DNA of 64,000 nt from Anisus vortex. Its lineage: Eukaryota; Mollusca; Gastropoda; Planorbidae. Positions 63,204 through 64,000 of this stretch are shown here, one piece after another (the first letter of the stretch is position 1; each line of letters starts with the position of its first letter). The stretch is from NCBI GenBank assembly GCA_949126835.1, contig OX421495.1:24028533-24092532 (forward strand), written 5' to 3'. The position numbers and the translations under genes are program-made. The notes below the pieces were generated by a model that made no database searches, had not been told where the DNA came from, and worked only from the letters and a program-made list of their open reading frames with translations.

Positions 63204-63821
63204 CTGTGGGGATTAAAAAAAATAAATATAAAACCTGTTATCATATTAAGAACAGTCTGTAAAATCGAGTGCTACTATTATTATAATTGCCTCAAAAATA
63301 ACAAAATTCGAGGAGTTCTTACATCCAGGGCATAACAATGTTCAGGGGTAGACCAGAAAGGGGGACACACAAAGGTCATCTCCAAGGGCAGCAACATGCA
63401 CTACATTACATTTTTCCACTGCAAATTCCTTTTGGATTATAATCCTAGTGGCTTGCTCATATACCTGCACTGTCACCCAGTAGCACAAATCCCATACTTC
63501 CAGGGCATCTAGGCACCAGGGTGGGGTTGAGGCGGTATTGCTGCGCACATTGCTTCCTTTCCACCGAGGCTCCGAGCCTCTTGGCGGTGCAATGAGACCT
63601 TGGCTGCACAGCAGAGGCGGTCCCCCATGCGTTAGCTCACAGATGTGCTCTTGATGCAAACATACTGGTGGTTTCCACACTTTGCCAGCAATTAGGCCCA
63701 TGGATACTGAAGTGCAAAATCAAGTACGACATGCAAGTACCCATTTCATGTGATTTATTACATACTTAAAGATTGCCAGGCTGTCTACAATGCAAAAATC
63801 AGAGTATGCAAAGATATATAT

Positions 63822-63842
63822 GTAAACTGGTGACCAGTTTAC
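63822..63842. repeat. Perfect 9-bp hairpin
   Basis: GTAAACTGG-TGA-CCAGTTTAC is a perfect inverted repeat at the point where copy B stops matching copy A. It may be the tip of another insertion whose far end is outside the window. Confidence 0.6.
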
Positions 63843-64000
63843 GTTGTATTTTTGTTGTTTTTTTACTATACCAGTCTACGGTGTATGATTGTGTTTTTTT
63901 GCTATATTTTCCTTGTTATTTACTAAATTCTGTACCAAAACTTGTCCGTTTTAGGTAAATAACTTTGTTAACGATTATTGTTGGGGAAGATGGTTATTGG

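Larger units (their letters stand above)
47517..63817. repeat. Tandem segmental duplication, copy B, expanded by insertions
   Basis: This is colinear with copy A (40626 to about 44985) but interrupted by a LINE (48836-51435) and an LTR retrotransposon (51867-62048). Subtracting these and their TSDs leaves about 3.5 kb, near the 4.4 kb of the matching part of copy A. Colinearity is lost after about 63817 (GCAAAGATAT), and the rest of the unit lies beyond the window. Confidence 0.85.

Overview
This is eukaryotic, AT-rich, intron-rich animal DNA. It carries two conserved animal genes, one unrecognised duplicated gene, and a dense load of transposable elements. The mixture of RTE-like and RNase H-bearing LINEs, tRNA-derived SINEs, hAT/Harbinger/TTAA DNA transposons and very frequent TAGGCCTA-type words suggests a lophotrochozoan, most likely a gastropod mollusc. 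That assignment is an inference from composition; no marker gene in the window fixes it.

Layout. 1-1962: no gene seen. 1983-8296 (+): a stonin (stoned B-like) endocytic adaptor in four coding exons, 1329 aa, followed by several kb of AT-rich sequence with a foldback element, a retroelement and a MITE. 13.0-24.0 kb: a transposon graveyard. It holds a SINE head carrying a 44-bp minisatellite, a Harbinger-like element (13945-18978) that contains a 3.1-kb G-rich element which itself contains three hAT-type elements, a SINE split by a hAT MITE, and a decayed hAT (21127-23348). 24906-40174 (+): exonuclease 1 (EXO1) in fourteen coding exons, 1001 aa, all nuclease active-site acids present. Its introns carry LINE debris and a 4.05-kb TTAA-flanked element with a decayed gene resembling the P2X7 intracellular domain and a THAP-like fragment.

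From 40626 a unit of about 6.9 kb is tandemly duplicated. It contains the 3' exons of a minus-strand gene for a lysine-rich, probably coiled-coil protein. Copy A (40626-47516) is compact. Copy B (from 47517 past the window end) is swollen by insertions: an RTE-type LINE (48836-51435) and a Gypsy-type LTR retrotransposon (51867-62048, TSD GTTAT). The 3' LTR was hit by a LINE (58128-61481), which was hit by a DNA element (58574-60829, TSD TAT), which was hit by a 5'-truncated LINE (59265-59822). Each level is supported by a target-site duplication and most by an uninterrupted copy of the host sequence elsewhere in the window.

The genes do not form a pathway: stonin acts in clathrin-mediated vesicle retrieval and EXO1 in mismatch repair and DNA end resection. 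The main novelty is in the mobile elements, especially the G-rich 3-bp-TSD element with direct-repeat subterminal blocks, the TTAA element with a P2X7-like gene, and the nested insertion stack.
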